Positions 32,118-43,577 of a stretch of 64,000 nucleotides of DNA are shown here, piece after piece. The notes beneath the pieces were generated by a model, which did no database searches, had not been told where the DNA came from, and was given only the letters and a program-made list of their open reading frames with translations. Every line of letters starts with the position of its first letter. The stretch's first letter is position 1. The translations under genes were made by a program, and so were the position numbers. The DNA is from Petrosia ficiformis (taxonomy: Eukaryota; Porifera; Demospongiae; Haplosclerida; Petrosiidae). The stretch covers positions 4,263,327 through 4,327,326 of the forward strand of contig OX345646.1 of NCBI GenBank assembly GCA_947044365.1. The letters are read 5' to 3'.

Positions 32118-32325
32118 TGATGTACATAACATAATTAAGTATAGCTATATATATAGTACATGTACATAAAAATACATGTATATAGTACATGTACATAACA
32201 TAATTAAGTATAGCTATATATATAGTACATGTACATAACATAATTAAGTATAGCTATATATATAGAACATGTACATAACATAATTAAGTACAGCTATATA
32301 ATACATGTACATAACATAATGAGCT
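32118..32325. repeat. ~42-bp tandem repeat, about 5 units
   Basis: Units contain CATAACATAATTAAGTATAG and CTATATATATAGTACATGTA. Confidence 0.85.
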
Positions 32326-32819
32326 TGCCACCTGTCTTCTGATAGACCACATGTTCCTTTCGTATACAATTCCGTACACTTACTCCATAAAAATGTTACA
32401 TACATGTACATACATACTCTCCAAGCCAAAAAGCAAGGTGTTACAATTATTTGCCTCGCTTCCTGCTTAGCAATAAAATAATTCAGTTTCTAATAGTTAC
32501 TTACACTACTTCTAAGTGTTCAATGCTTACTTAATTGAATTCTTACTAACCCTATTACAAGCATTTGGAGAGCTTCATAATAATTGGAAAACACACTCCA
32601 AACAATGTAGGGGTGAAATGTCACATATATGTGACATCAGTCTTCTAAGGGTTAACTTAATTAAGTTCCTTTTGACATATATAGTAATACAAAAAATGCA
32701 CAATAAAATTGTTAAATTTCATACTATATATCATATATATAATTATAATTTAATTAAACTATCTCAGAAGGCCATCAGCATAAACCAGTCAAACCTACTA
32801 TTGTCTTAATTTAATTAAT

Positions 32820-35013
32820 ACTCTGTTGTCTTAGTGCACAGATGTGGCAGGACATGTACTAAAATTTTAAATAGTTATGTTAACCTAATTATAGATAACT
32901 GGGTATTGTAGTGTGAGATGTAATTATAGATAACTAGTTTGAGATGTACTTCCTACTTCATTAACATCTTCATGCTCACTTATGGAAAGTAAATTAATTT
33001 ACTGATGAATGTAAGTTACTATACTATTTATTTTGCCAGCCCTAAGAATTGACTACTGGTAATGTAAATCACATTAACTATGGTCACTGTTATATTCCTG
33101 TGTTTATATCTTGTAACGTAGTAGAATGAACTATATTTATAGACGATGTGATTCATTAGTGAAAATGTTTATTATGTAATTCGTAAACAATGCCATAATA
33201 CAAAGTACATTAACATTTACATGTAATTATGGTGTTCTATTTACTTTGTACATTAAACTCATGACTGCTACATTAAATTAACACAATAAAAGCTAGTACC
33301 ATTCCACTTATGGCTATGTGTGGCCAATGACAGGTATGGCATTAATTAACATACACGTGTACATTGTTGGCCTAATTAATTATTGCATACCACTCATTTG
33401 CATAAAAGAACAGTGCACAACTACTAGTAGTTATTTAAGCTAATACACTGAATTTCTTGATCACAATAGAGGAGTGATAAGTGCTGAACTACCTGGAATA
33501 TTGTGTACTTATTGATAATCGATTAAAATTAGTGGAAGTACATGCAATTAGGCCAATTAAGTCAATTAATGCCGGAAACTCCTCCCATTTGATGATCAAA
33601 AAGGCTTCCTGTCACTTCCATATTATACATTATTTGCTGCTGCATGCTTGAAATTCATGTCTTTTGGAATAATTCAGATTACAAACTTACAATCAATAAT
33701 CAGAAGAATTTGCAATATCTATTAGTTAATCAATTAATTATTCCAGCCCTATTACTCACCTATTAATTTAATTAATATTCCGTTGTCTTAGTGCTCAATT
33801 GTGGCAGAACATGTACCAAAATTTCAAATACTTATGTTAACCTAATTATAGATAACTGGGTATTGTGGTTTGAGATGTAATTATAAATAACTGGTTTGAA
33901 AAGCAATTCATACTTTGTTAACATCTTTAATGTTCACTTACGGAAAGTAAATTATTTCCTAATGAATGTAAGTTACTATACTAATTTTACTACAGTTATA
34001 TAATTTATTTTGCCAGCCCTAAGAATTGACTACTGGTAATGTAAATCACATTAACTATGGTCACTTTTATATTCTTACATGTATGTCTATAACTTTGTTA
34101 TGTAGTAGAATGAACTATAGACGATGTGATTCATTACATGTAGTAAAGATGTTTTGATATTTCCTGGTTCTCTACATGTACTTTAACAATAATCTCAGGA
34201 TATTCTAAAAGATATTATTTTAAAATACTCAATATCAAAAGGAGACTTATCTGTATATATTACAGAACACTTGTAATTTAAATGTATGGTGGCCATTTTT
34301 TAGAGCTGTCCTGTGACATTTACAAATATTTTGATTGGACAGATGGAATCCTGTCTAGAAAATTAACTTGCAATGGGATGTGGTTAAGGACGAGAATGTT
34401 AAAATGTAGGGATTTAGTTTTAGTTATAGTCAATTTACTAAAACATGTTAGGCTTACTAAAGGGGTTTTAGTTTTAGTTAACTCTTTAAAAAAGTGTCCA
34501 TTATTGATCAATTTTTGATTATATTTATTACACTTGTAAATTAGTTATAATTTAGTTATACTGTAGTTTCTAATTAAGTGAAAGTCATAATGCCTTTCAT
34601 AATGTCTTTACTAAAATCAGGAATTACTGAACAAGAGGTGCTTTTTGGTTTAGCAATAACATTGAAATTTCAACAATGCCAGAATACAACGTACATTAAT
34701 ATGTACATAATTTTATAATTATGGTGATGTATTTACTGTGTACATTAAACTCATGACTGCGACATTTAATTAACACAATAAAATGTGGAGATTCATCCTA
34801 TATGGCCAATGAGGACCACCATATAACATGTATAGCAGTTGTTGGCCTAACTAATCAAATAACTCAGTGGGCATACCACTCATTTGTATAAAAGGACAGT
34901 GCACAACTATCAGTAGTTATGCTATCACACTAAATTTCTTATCACAATAGAGGAGTGCTAAGTGCTGAACTACCTGGAATATTGTATACTTATCATTATA
35001 GTGCTACTAAAAA
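32820..35013. repeat. Tandem duplication (about 32,820-33,510 and 33,780-35,013), each ending in an orphan leader exon
   Basis: TTGTCTTAGTG, TAATTATAGATAACTGGGTA, GCCAGCCCTAAGAATTGAC and ACATTAAACTCATGACTGC recur in the same order in both halves. Each half ends in TATAAAAG- or CATAAAAG-type leader sequence (33,401 and 34,887). The second contains an extra 34,150-34,600 segment. No coding exon follows either leader. The short open frames at 34,282-34,518 are unsupported. Confidence 0.7.
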
Positions 35014-35840
35014 GTGAGTTACTATTAGTTAATGCAATATGATTGCTACTAAGTACTAACAGGTATAATAATATATTTTATAACAGTTTATAGATATTAT
35101 GTATGATCACTATATAAATGTATGTAACATAATCTTAAATAATTTACAATTATATTAGTACAGTGTGGGAATTAAGCCTGCAATATCTGGTGAGAACATT
35201 CCACTGTACAACTAGTATGGATTGTAATGTGTAGAACCTGAGAAAGAACACCAGCCATGTTAGAGATAAAGTAGAAGACCCCTAATGGTATTGCTGATAA
35301 TTTATAAAAATACATAGGAGAGTTTATTATTCATTTTGGAGGAGAATCAGATGAGTCATCAGAGGAAGAAGCAGCAATTCAGGATCAGATGGCAGCATCA
35401 GAGAATAGAAATAATAATAATATATAATAATTGTAATGCATTGTATTATTAGAATTGTACTACTTATAAGCCACTTGGTTTCAAGTATCTTGTAAATTCC
35501 TTTGTGTAACTTATGGTACAATTCATATAGTTTATGATATATGATCATATCACATATCAATGGTTCAGCAAGTTACGACAAGTGGAATGCTCTTTGTTGC
35601 ATGTTAATACCACCATACCACCATGTATAAGGAAGTTATAATTAAGTTAATTAACATTCGCAACTCTTTAACATGAATCGGCTATTGTATGTTTATCAAA
35701 TTATGAGTAGATCTACATGTACAGTATATTGCAGTTTCAATAAGACATTTGTGTAACTCTCTAAGGCTTTGTTTATACACACACTGCATATTATAGTAAT
35801 ATGTCCTAATACATGTAGTCATAAGGTATCCTGCCAGTGG
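35014..35840. repeat. Start of the segment paralogous to 6,470-7,310
   Basis: 35,235-35,840 matches 6,470-7,310 but lacks the MITE present there. The open frame on the minus strand is shared with 6,558-6,776 but differs at its end by a frameshift, so I do not call a gene. Confidence 0.6.
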
Positions 35841-35843
35841 TGG

Positions 35844-35952
35844 TATAAAAACAGTGAACTATAATAACTATACAGAAAGCTACTGCACTGGATGACATAG
35901 AAGTGTCAAATTTTCTGCAAAAAGAACCTTATCATATTACTGCTACTAATAA
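35844..35952 (+). promoter_or_regulatory. TATA promoter and leader exon of the hybrid gene A2
   Basis: TATAAAAA at 35,844-35,851 with TATCCTGCC upstream. The leader ends at 35,952 before GTGGGT. It is nearly identical to the B1 leader at 7,311-7,422. Confidence 0.55.
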
Positions 35953-36294
35953 GTGGGTAACTATTAGTTAATAAATAAACTTGTAATATAATTGTTACTA
36001 ACAGTTGCAAAAATGTGTTTAATGCTCTATTGTAACATTGTAGATATTGTGCAGGGTTTCAGAAATCTTGTACCTGAGATGTTGTTGCATGTTGAAATAA
36101 CATCTCAGGTACAAGAAGCAACCTCAGAGGGCCTAAATTTAAAAACTTTCCTGGGGGAGCATACTTCTAGAATGCTCAGGAGCAGTGTGATTCACATGAT
36201 CAATTCGTTCCTTTCCTTAACAAAAAATCCGGCATGAAACATTAATCAAACAGTTTATTAATTTATATAACATAGAAACAGAAAGGAACGCAAT

Positions 36295-36770
36295 AAGCCT
36301 ACAGCATCAGTCAGTAGTCCTCACTGATCTCTACTGTACAATATAAGCCTACAACACTAGTCCTCACTAATCTCTACTGTACAATATAAGCCTACAACTT
36401 TAGTCCTCACTGATATCTACAGTACAATATAAGCCTACAACACTAGTCCCCACTAATCTCTACTGTACAATATAAGTCTACAACTTTAGTCCTCACTGAT
36501 CTCTACTGTACAATATAAGCCTACAACTTTAGTCCTCACTGATATCTACTGTACAATATAAGTCTACAACATTAGTCCTCACTAATCTCTACTGTACAAT
36601 ATAAGTCTACAACTTTAGTCCTCACTGATCTCTACTGTACAATATAAGCCTACAACTTTAGTCCTCACTGATATCTACAGTACTACAACTTTAGTCCTCA
36701 CTGATCTCTACTGTACAATATAAGCCTACAACATTAGTCCTCACTGACCTCTACTGTACAAGTAGTATGA
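36295..36770. repeat. 43-bp minisatellite in intron 1 of gene A2, about 11 units
   Basis: Units of AATATAAGCCTACAAC(A/T)TTAG with TCCTCACTGATCTCTACTGT. The same unit occurs once in B1 intron 1 (near 7,797-7,850) and about 48 times in B3 intron 1 (43,578-45,620). Confidence 0.92.
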
Positions 36771-36932
36771 ATTGCAATGTCAAGTCTATTGCTCCAAGAA
36801 CTCTGGACTGCTACTATCCCAACTCTGTTATAAATGATAATATTTAATATCATCATTACATGATATTAATGTAACAACATTCACTGTACTATTAATAATG
36901 TATAATTCTCTCATACAGACTACATTTTAAAG

Positions 36933-37357
36933 ATGAATTTGGAAGGTAAGCAACATATACATGTACAAGAGATGAATTTACTTTATTAATAATATATTAT
37001 TATTTTATTATTATTATTACAATTATGATTATACAGAGGTAATGTTTGGAATAGGAATGGTTGCTATGGCAACAGCAATATTCGCAACACATTATATTGT
37101 ACATGTACCAAACAGTTGACATTATGTTATATAATTATAATAATAATATGAAATACAGACTGGAGTATACATGTTATTATATATGTACAGATAATACACT
37201 GAAGATAGTGATCCTAATAGGAGGTGTAGTTACATTGACTACCATTATCATGATACATACTATTAGTAGAGAAGAAGAGGAGTACATATATACACACCCA
37301 ATTCCTGCTGAAGATGAGGGTAAAAATGGATCGTTAGTACTACCAAAGAGATACTAA
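36933..37357 (+). CDS. Hybrid microprotein gene (A2): one start exon, tandem class B and class A terminal exons
   Basis: The start exon is 36,933-36,945 (ATGAATTTGGAAG, M-N-L-E), in a block beginning at 36,919 after CATACAG. Two terminal exons follow, both in phase. A class B exon starts at 37,037 (E-V-M-F-G-I-G-M-V-A-M-A-T-A-I-F) but ends early with V-H-V-P-N-S-TGA at 37,117, without the family tail. A complete class A exon is at 37,191-37,357 (D-N-T-L-K-I-V-I-L-I-G-G ... E-G-K-N-G-S-L-V-L-P-K-R-Y). Splicing to the second skips the broken B exon and gives a full class A protein of 59 residues with a class B-type promoter. A recombination origin, or mutually exclusive exons, are both possible. 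Confidence 0.6.
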
Positions 37358-37359
37358 AT

Positions 37360-38154
37360 ACTAAATATCATAAATACTTTATATACTGTACATTTTCTTG
37401 TAATAACACTTGGTATTGTTCATGCATTAATTATCAAATCATTATTATACTGTATATGTTAACTTCAGTTTAGAATACAACTAACTTTACACAATCACTA
37501 TTATATTATGTTACTTTAATATTGAGGAATAAATTCACAAGCAATTATTACTAGCAAAAGTTAAATTAAATTAACAAAACTCACTTACATTTCTGTGACA
37601 ATGGATGAGAAAATGAGGGTAGAAGGCACAAAAACTGTTTGCAATGGAGCTCAATTTAATTGCATGGTGTAAGGCATGTTTGGAACTTTGATTAATTAAA
37701 TTCATCTTCTAAACCACAAACAGTTTACATAACCTAGACATAACCATAACCTCACATCTTACTACATGTAACATTAGTAACAGGAAGTTGTGATAAATTT
37801 TATACTAGTAAATAGTTAAATAGGCTAGTGCTTCATTTAAGCTCACGAAATAATTAGAACATATATGGTACTATACTACATACTATAATAGAAAAACCCT
37901 GCCCCTATGATAAGAGCCCTACCCCTACAATAGAAGTATACTAACTAAATATAGTACCATATATACTCTAATTATATTTCGTGAGCTTAAATGAAGCATC
38001 AACCGTTAAATACACCCAACCCAATACTTATAGAGACAACCCCCAATTACACACCTGTATATATTCATAATGCTGATTGGGAATGGTTGAAATCTTCATT
38101 AATGCCCACAAACTAAATACATCCAACCCAATACTTATAGAGACAACCCCCAAT
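37360..38154. other. 3' flank of A2 and dispersed repeats
   Basis: 37,360-37,690 matches 49,715-50,030 (3' flank of gene A3). 37,770-37,800 carries ACAGGAAGTTG without a following TATAAAAG. 37,830-38,000 has inverted GCTCACGAAATAATTAGA ... CTAATTATATTTCGTGAGC arms. No gene is seen. Confidence 0.55.
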
Positions 38155-38504
38155 GAATGCACTAAAGTGCAGAACCCTCGCTAAAAAGATGCAACAGGGC
38201 GTCATGGGCGTTCCAAATTTCTATAACCTCCGCCTATGTTCGGATTAACCAATTTAATTAACAATGTTACATAGGCGTGACTGAGTAACAATGGCAACGG
38301 ATGACTACTTTTCGACTTTGCACGATTGTATCTTTTCCATCGAAGAGTTTTCTTGCAAATCGCTTGAATCTCACAGTAGACCTAGTGTGCTCTTTCCTTC
38401 GCAGTGACCAAGAATCTTCAAAAGTAAGCCGTTGCAAACATTAGTGGGAACACACACACACACACAAACCGATTACTATAACCCTCCGCCTACGCGCTCG
38501 GGTT
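38155..38504. mobile_element. 350-bp non-autonomous element with (CA)n and CGATTACTATAACCCTCCGCC end
   Basis: It interrupts a repeat unit whose uninterrupted form (CAACCCCCAATTACACACC) is at about 38,035. AAT flanks both sides. Near the right end are (CA)n and then CGATTACTATAACCCTCCGC. The same terminal sequence ends the 943-bp insertion at 54,645-55,587. GC content is well above the flanks, and it has no coding capacity. Confidence 0.7.
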
Positions 38505-38999
38505 AATTACACACCTGTATATATTCATAATGCTGATTGGGAATGGTTGAAATCTTCATTAAGTCCACAAACTAAATACATCCAACCCAATACTTATAGA
38601 GACAAAGCCAAAGGGTTAATAAGTACCAAGATATCTACATGTGTCACTCACTGCACACTATAATGAATAAGTGTTATAATAACTTGTTCTCAATAGGAAT
38701 TTGAGTACAATTCAAGAAAACAATGCAAACTGCACTTTAGCACAAACACATAAAATATGTACGTTCTTTTTATAATAATAGTACAGAGGCTATTGTTAAG
38801 CAAAAATTTTTATTTGCCAAATGACTGATTTTGTATCCATGGTTAAAATTACTCACCATTATGTCATTTAACTATACAACAAATGACTTTGTGTCATATT
38901 ACATTAGCTGAATAGTTAAATAACATAATTACGATTACTACATGTACATGATTACGTACATTGTAACTCAATATTGAAGCAATGGATTAAAATTTAACA

Positions 39000-39170
39000 T
39001 ACACAAAAAAAGAACAGGAAGGATAATTATATGAAAAAATAGTGCAGGTAAAAAGATTGTTGTCATTGCAAACTAAAGATTGTGAACATTTTCCTGAATG
39101 TGAATGACCTTTAGGTACATGAGATTTGTACCACGCATGTACAGTGTCTATTCAGTGTTGATAATACTAC
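39000..39170. repeat. Half foldback element next to the 24-bp minisatellite
   Basis: Matches the left arm at 17,784-17,888. It is followed by TGTACAGTGTCTATTCAGTG as at 17,915-17,935 and 50,690-50,707. Confidence 0.7.
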
Positions 39171-39500
39171 AAGATTCTATTATGATCACAAAACTGGATT
39201 GTATTATGATCACAAAACTAGATTGTATTATGATCACAAAACTGGATTCTATTATGATCACAAAACTGGATTGTATTATGATCACAAAACTAGATTGTAT
39301 TATGATCACAAAACTAGATTGTATTATGATCCCTAAACTAGATTGTATTATGATCCCAAAACTGGATTCTATTATGATCCCTAAACTGGATTGTATTATG
39401 ATCACAAAACTAGATTGTATTATGATCACAAAACTGGATTGTATTATGATCACAAAACTGGATTCTATTATGATCACAAAACTGGATTGTATTATGATAA
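39171..39500. repeat. 24-bp minisatellite, about 14 units
   Basis: The unit GATTGTATTATGATCACAAA plus ACTG/ACTA. The period 24 is a multiple of three, so frames are open on both strands (D-C-I-M-I-T-K-L repeats); none is a gene. The paralogous place near 18,205-18,250 has little more than one unit and 50,720-51,345 has about 26. Confidence 0.95.
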
Positions 39501-39539
39501 ATATTTACTTCAATGAATTTAGAATATAAATCATGATGA

Positions 39540-41106
39540 ATGTGAATGACCTTACTAGTCCTCCCCAAACCAATCATCCTACTTCTACCCTCAAACATTT
39601 AGGGCCATATGATATATATCAATCTCGATTACTATGATTATAATATATACATGTATTTTGGGTCTGTTTCCCTTGGCATACAAATCTTGTAGATCTTAAT
39701 GTACATGTATACATATACATGTAACTTACACATGTGTATAGTATTGTGTATATGAAATAACATCCCTTATATGGAACTCACTAATATTCCTGACACAAGA
39801 CTGACTTCAAAAATTGTTGGGAAAACGTTAAACACAAGAGCGCTCAAAACAAAATTGATTCCTCTATGAACACAAGTGAAATATAAATATAAAACAGCTA
39901 ATAATTAAATTCTAGCATAAAATGAATGAATTAGCAATGTTTCAATAATTAGATCGGTAGTAATGTCAGTAATTATTGGCCATTATGTTTAGTATTGGTA
40001 TTGGTTATTTCTGACAATGTAACCAATACTGTAATACATGTAAATTTACTAATAATGTCATTTCTTGTAATTATACAGTGTAGCATCATTGATTGCTTTC
40101 ATGATACTCATAATTATTGAGAAAATGCTCATTTTCGAATCAGAAACCAGAAGGTACATTGTACAATGTAGATACTGTATAATATCAAATCGGTCTCTGT
40201 TATCAACACATATCGAAAGTAGTCATCAGAATATCAGTAAAATCTCTTATCAATGCATAACTACACTGAATAGCTCATATGACACACCATTGGCCTAAAG
40301 AGGATCTTATTTGGCACTGCACAGTTCTCTTTTTGAGTGAGATAGTACAGTGCCAGGACATGTAGAATGTGTTGTTATAAACAACTATAATTGTTTACAT
40401 TGTAATCACATTATTATATTATTAAATAACAAGGTTAGCATAAGCATCTACTACTGGGTACAACTACATGTACAATGTACATGTATATACCTTGTAACCA
40501 CATTACTACACTAATAAATATGTAGATCACACATGTATTTCCTATTTAAGTATAGTAAAATACCATGTATATTTCTAGCTGTTTACAGCATAGTAATGAT
40601 AGCATGTTGATATGTCCCAATTATGTCACAATATGCCCGTATCACATCACATCATAATTACTTTACTATATTCTTGACAGTAATGACACTTTTTAAACAT
40701 AAATACAACATACTCATCATGTTTAGGAGCAACACAGTTATGTCATATAAAGATAATATTAGCTATACATAACCCTCTAGGATATTTGAGAAGAGCTTTC
40801 AACTATACAGTATAAGTCACACTATAATAATAGGGAATGAAAATGCCTACTTTCCCTCCCTTCCTCGCTCTCTCACTCTGTCTCTCTCTATCTCTCACTC
40901 TCTCTGTCTCTGTCTCTCTCTCCGTCTCTGTCTCTGTCTCTCTCTCTCTATCTCTCTCACTCTCTCTCTATCTCTCTCACTCTCTCTCTCCCCCTCTCTC
41001 TGCCCCTCCTTCTTCGTCTCCCTGTACCTCTCATTCTACCTCTCACTCTCTTCCTCCCCTCCCTCTTCCGTCCACCCTCACTTCTCTCTCCCTTTCATTT
41101 ACTAAC
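39540..41106. repeat. Segmental duplicate of 18,840-20,406
   Basis: Collinear with the earlier segment, including the CT-rich microsatellite (here about 40,853-41,090). Noncoding apart from the adjoining ABC exon. Confidence 0.8.
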
Positions 41107-41293
41107 CTTGTTCCTCTATCCACAGCTCTAGACATGGCTCCTGTCTGTCTTGGTAAATGATAGCTCAGGTCAAGGGAATGTAAATGAAGAAATGTTCTTC
41201 TAGCTATGGTACGAATTGATGATTGAGCTACTTTAGCAAATATAGCAGTTCGCAATTCATTGAATAATGATGAACCAATTCTAGCAGCTCCAT
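41107..41293 (-). CDS. Second copy of the ABCB7-like QTGA...DRGTR exon
   Basis: Same length (187 nt), splice sites and phases as 20,407-20,593. At least one replacement differs (H-L-S-R-Q-T-G becomes H-L-P-R-Q-T-G); most other changes are silent. The neighbouring exons for L-L-N-I-Q-V-P and W-P-K-D are not found next to it, because the copy runs into an 88-bp tandem array at 41,491. It may be a partial duplicate, or part of a second gene whose other exons lie outside the copied block. Intact splice sites leave expression possible. Confidence 0.75.
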
Positions 41294-41490
41294 CTGAAAT
41301 AAATGGAATGATGAATGGATATGCATGAATAGAAGAATAGAAGAATAGAAGGATGGATAGATATGAGAACAGATAGATACATGTACATGTACATGAATGG
41401 ATTGATGAGTGAATGGAAGAATGGAGTCGATGGATGAATGAATAGATGAATGAATGCATGGATGAATAGAAGAATCAATAAATGAATGAA

Positions 41491-42235
41491 TTGGGCTGAG
41501 TCGTACTATAGCTATGTAAACCTACAGTATACATAATAGTCTAATACCACTATGCTGAGCTATAGTAACTAATACCACTAAGCTACATTGGGCCTGTAGC
41601 TATGTAAACCTACAGTATACATAATAGTCTAATACCACTATGCTGAGCTATAGTAACTAATACCACTAAGCTACATTGGGCCTGTAGCTATGTAAACCTA
41701 CAGTATACATAATAGTCTAATACCACTATGCTGAGCTATAGTAACTAATACCACTAAGCTACATTGGGCTGAGTTGCACTATAGCTATGTAAACTTACAG
41801 TATACATAATAGTCTAATACCACTATGCTGAGCTATAGTAACTAATACCACTAAGCTACATTGGGCCTGTAGCTATGTAAACCTACAGTATACATAATAG
41901 TCTAATACCACTATGCTGAGCTATAGTAACTAATACCACTAAGCTACATTGGGCCTGTAGCTATGTAAACCTACAGTATACATAATAGTCTAATACCACT
42001 ATGCTGAGCTATAGTAACTAATACCACTAAGCTACATTGGGCCTGTAGCTATGTAAACCTACAGTATACATAATAGTCTAATACCACTATGCTGAGCTAT
42101 AGTAACTAATACCACTAAGCTACATTGGGCCTGTAGCTATGTAAACCTACAGTATACATAATAGTCTAATACCACTATGCTGAGCTATAGTAACTAATAC
42201 CACTAAGCTACATTGGGCCTGTAGCTATGTAAATA
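41491..42235. repeat. 88-bp tandem repeat, about 8.5 units
   Basis: Unit words TTGGGCCTGTAGCTATGTAA, AATAGTCTAATACCACTATG and CTGAGCTATAGTAAC. The period is 88 bp (41,588 to 41,676). Two units carry the variant TTGGGCTGAGT(C/T)G. Confidence 0.95.
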
Positions 42236-42239
42236 TATT

Positions 42240-42732
42240 CCTAAGCTTCTAAAAGGTTCTTTAAAAGGCAAGGAGAGTAGGTAATAAAAATAATAACTAT
42301 AATAGGCTGATGTGTTTCAGGCATGATAAAGTCAGTCATGATTACTGAATGCTGGACACCACAAAGCAGTCATAGGAATGCTTAAATTTGTAAAGCAATC
42401 ATAGGGATGTTTTTTTTCCCTATATACACTTGTTTTTCTTTGTAAATTTCATAAAAATACTGAAGATTAGAAATATTACACTGAAATGAGTAATGTCTAG
42501 TTGGAGACACTGCTATACACACAATGATAGTTATCATTATTTTATTGTAAAATCCGGTATAATTATGTCAAACAAAATAAATAATACAATTTTTATTAAA
42601 CATGTACATGTATATGAATGTCTTATATATTTGAGTAAAGAAAATTCCTTATACAATGATATTACCATAGCAACCCATATACGTAAATTGATTAACAGGG
42701 AATGTTTACTAATATATAATACATAATATAAC

Positions 42733-42785
<53 letters not shown>

Positions 42786-43150
42786 TTATATTAATGTTAT
42801 GTAAAAGTCACTGAAAATGGCTCATTGCCAAGCCATTGTACAGTATATTACATAAAAAATTAGGGTCAAACTCTATATAAGACATTTGTTTATATTATAA
42901 GCAATGGTGGTTATAGTTTGTTGGAAAAACAGTGCACTACAGTAACTATAAGCATTAGTTATTTATAAATGAACTTGTAATATGATTGATTTTTGAGATA
43001 TAGAGGATTTCACCTTTCCTGACTGTTTACATAGCATGCACTCAGTATACATATTTGTTACATGTTTTCATTTAACCATACCATATAAGGTACATGTACA
43101 TGTATGATGTATTTGTATTTGTTGTGTCCTCTACATGTAGGTTTCATTTC
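42240..43150. other. MITE fragment and AT-rich flank of gene B3
   Basis: 42,300-42,430 belongs to the 29,582 MITE family (ACTGAATGCTGGACACCACA, AGCAATCATAGGGATG). (TA)n at about 42,738-42,780. 42,800-43,150 is the B3 upstream region with no gene. The short overlapping frames at 42,493-42,734 are unsupported. Confidence 0.55.
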
Positions 43151-43164
43151 CTGCCTGTGTTGAG

Positions 43165-43349
43165 TATATAAAATAGTGCACTGTAGCAACTATATAGAAA
43201 GCTTAACTGGATCATAACATAAAAGTGCTGAATTTTCTACTAAAAGAGAGACCTATATCTAATGATTATACTGCTACTAAAAGACCTATATCTAATGATT
43301 ATACTGCTACTAAAAGACCTATATCTAATGATTATACTGCTACTAAAAG
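43165..43349 (+). promoter_or_regulatory. TATA promoter and leader exon of gene B3, with a 33-bp triplication
   Basis: TATATAAAAT at 43,165-43,174 preceded by TTTCCTGCC. The leader runs to 43,349 before GTGAGT. Its last 99 bp are three 33-bp copies (starts 43,251, 43,284 and 43,317) of ACCTATATCTAATGATTATA plus CTGCTACTAAAAG. Only the last copy is followed by GT. Confidence 0.6.
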
Positions 43350-43577
43350 GTGAGTAACTATTAGTTAATAAATAAACTTGTAATATGATTGTTACTAACA
43401 ATTATAATAGTAATAATAAATTTTATTTAATACATGCACATTGTAACATTATTTGTATAGTTTTAGAATTCTAATCTTTCATTATACTTTACTTTAATAT
43501 ACATGTAAGGCAATCCAAATAGTTTATTATAAATCGAGTTAATACAATTATTTAACATACATGTAGTACAGATGAAA

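Noticed and set aside
41407..41478. Extension of the ABC exon frame into I-H-P-S-I-type repeats at its N-terminal side
   Set aside because: The exon starts at the ATTTCAG acceptor at 41,293; the extension is intronic GGAT repeat.
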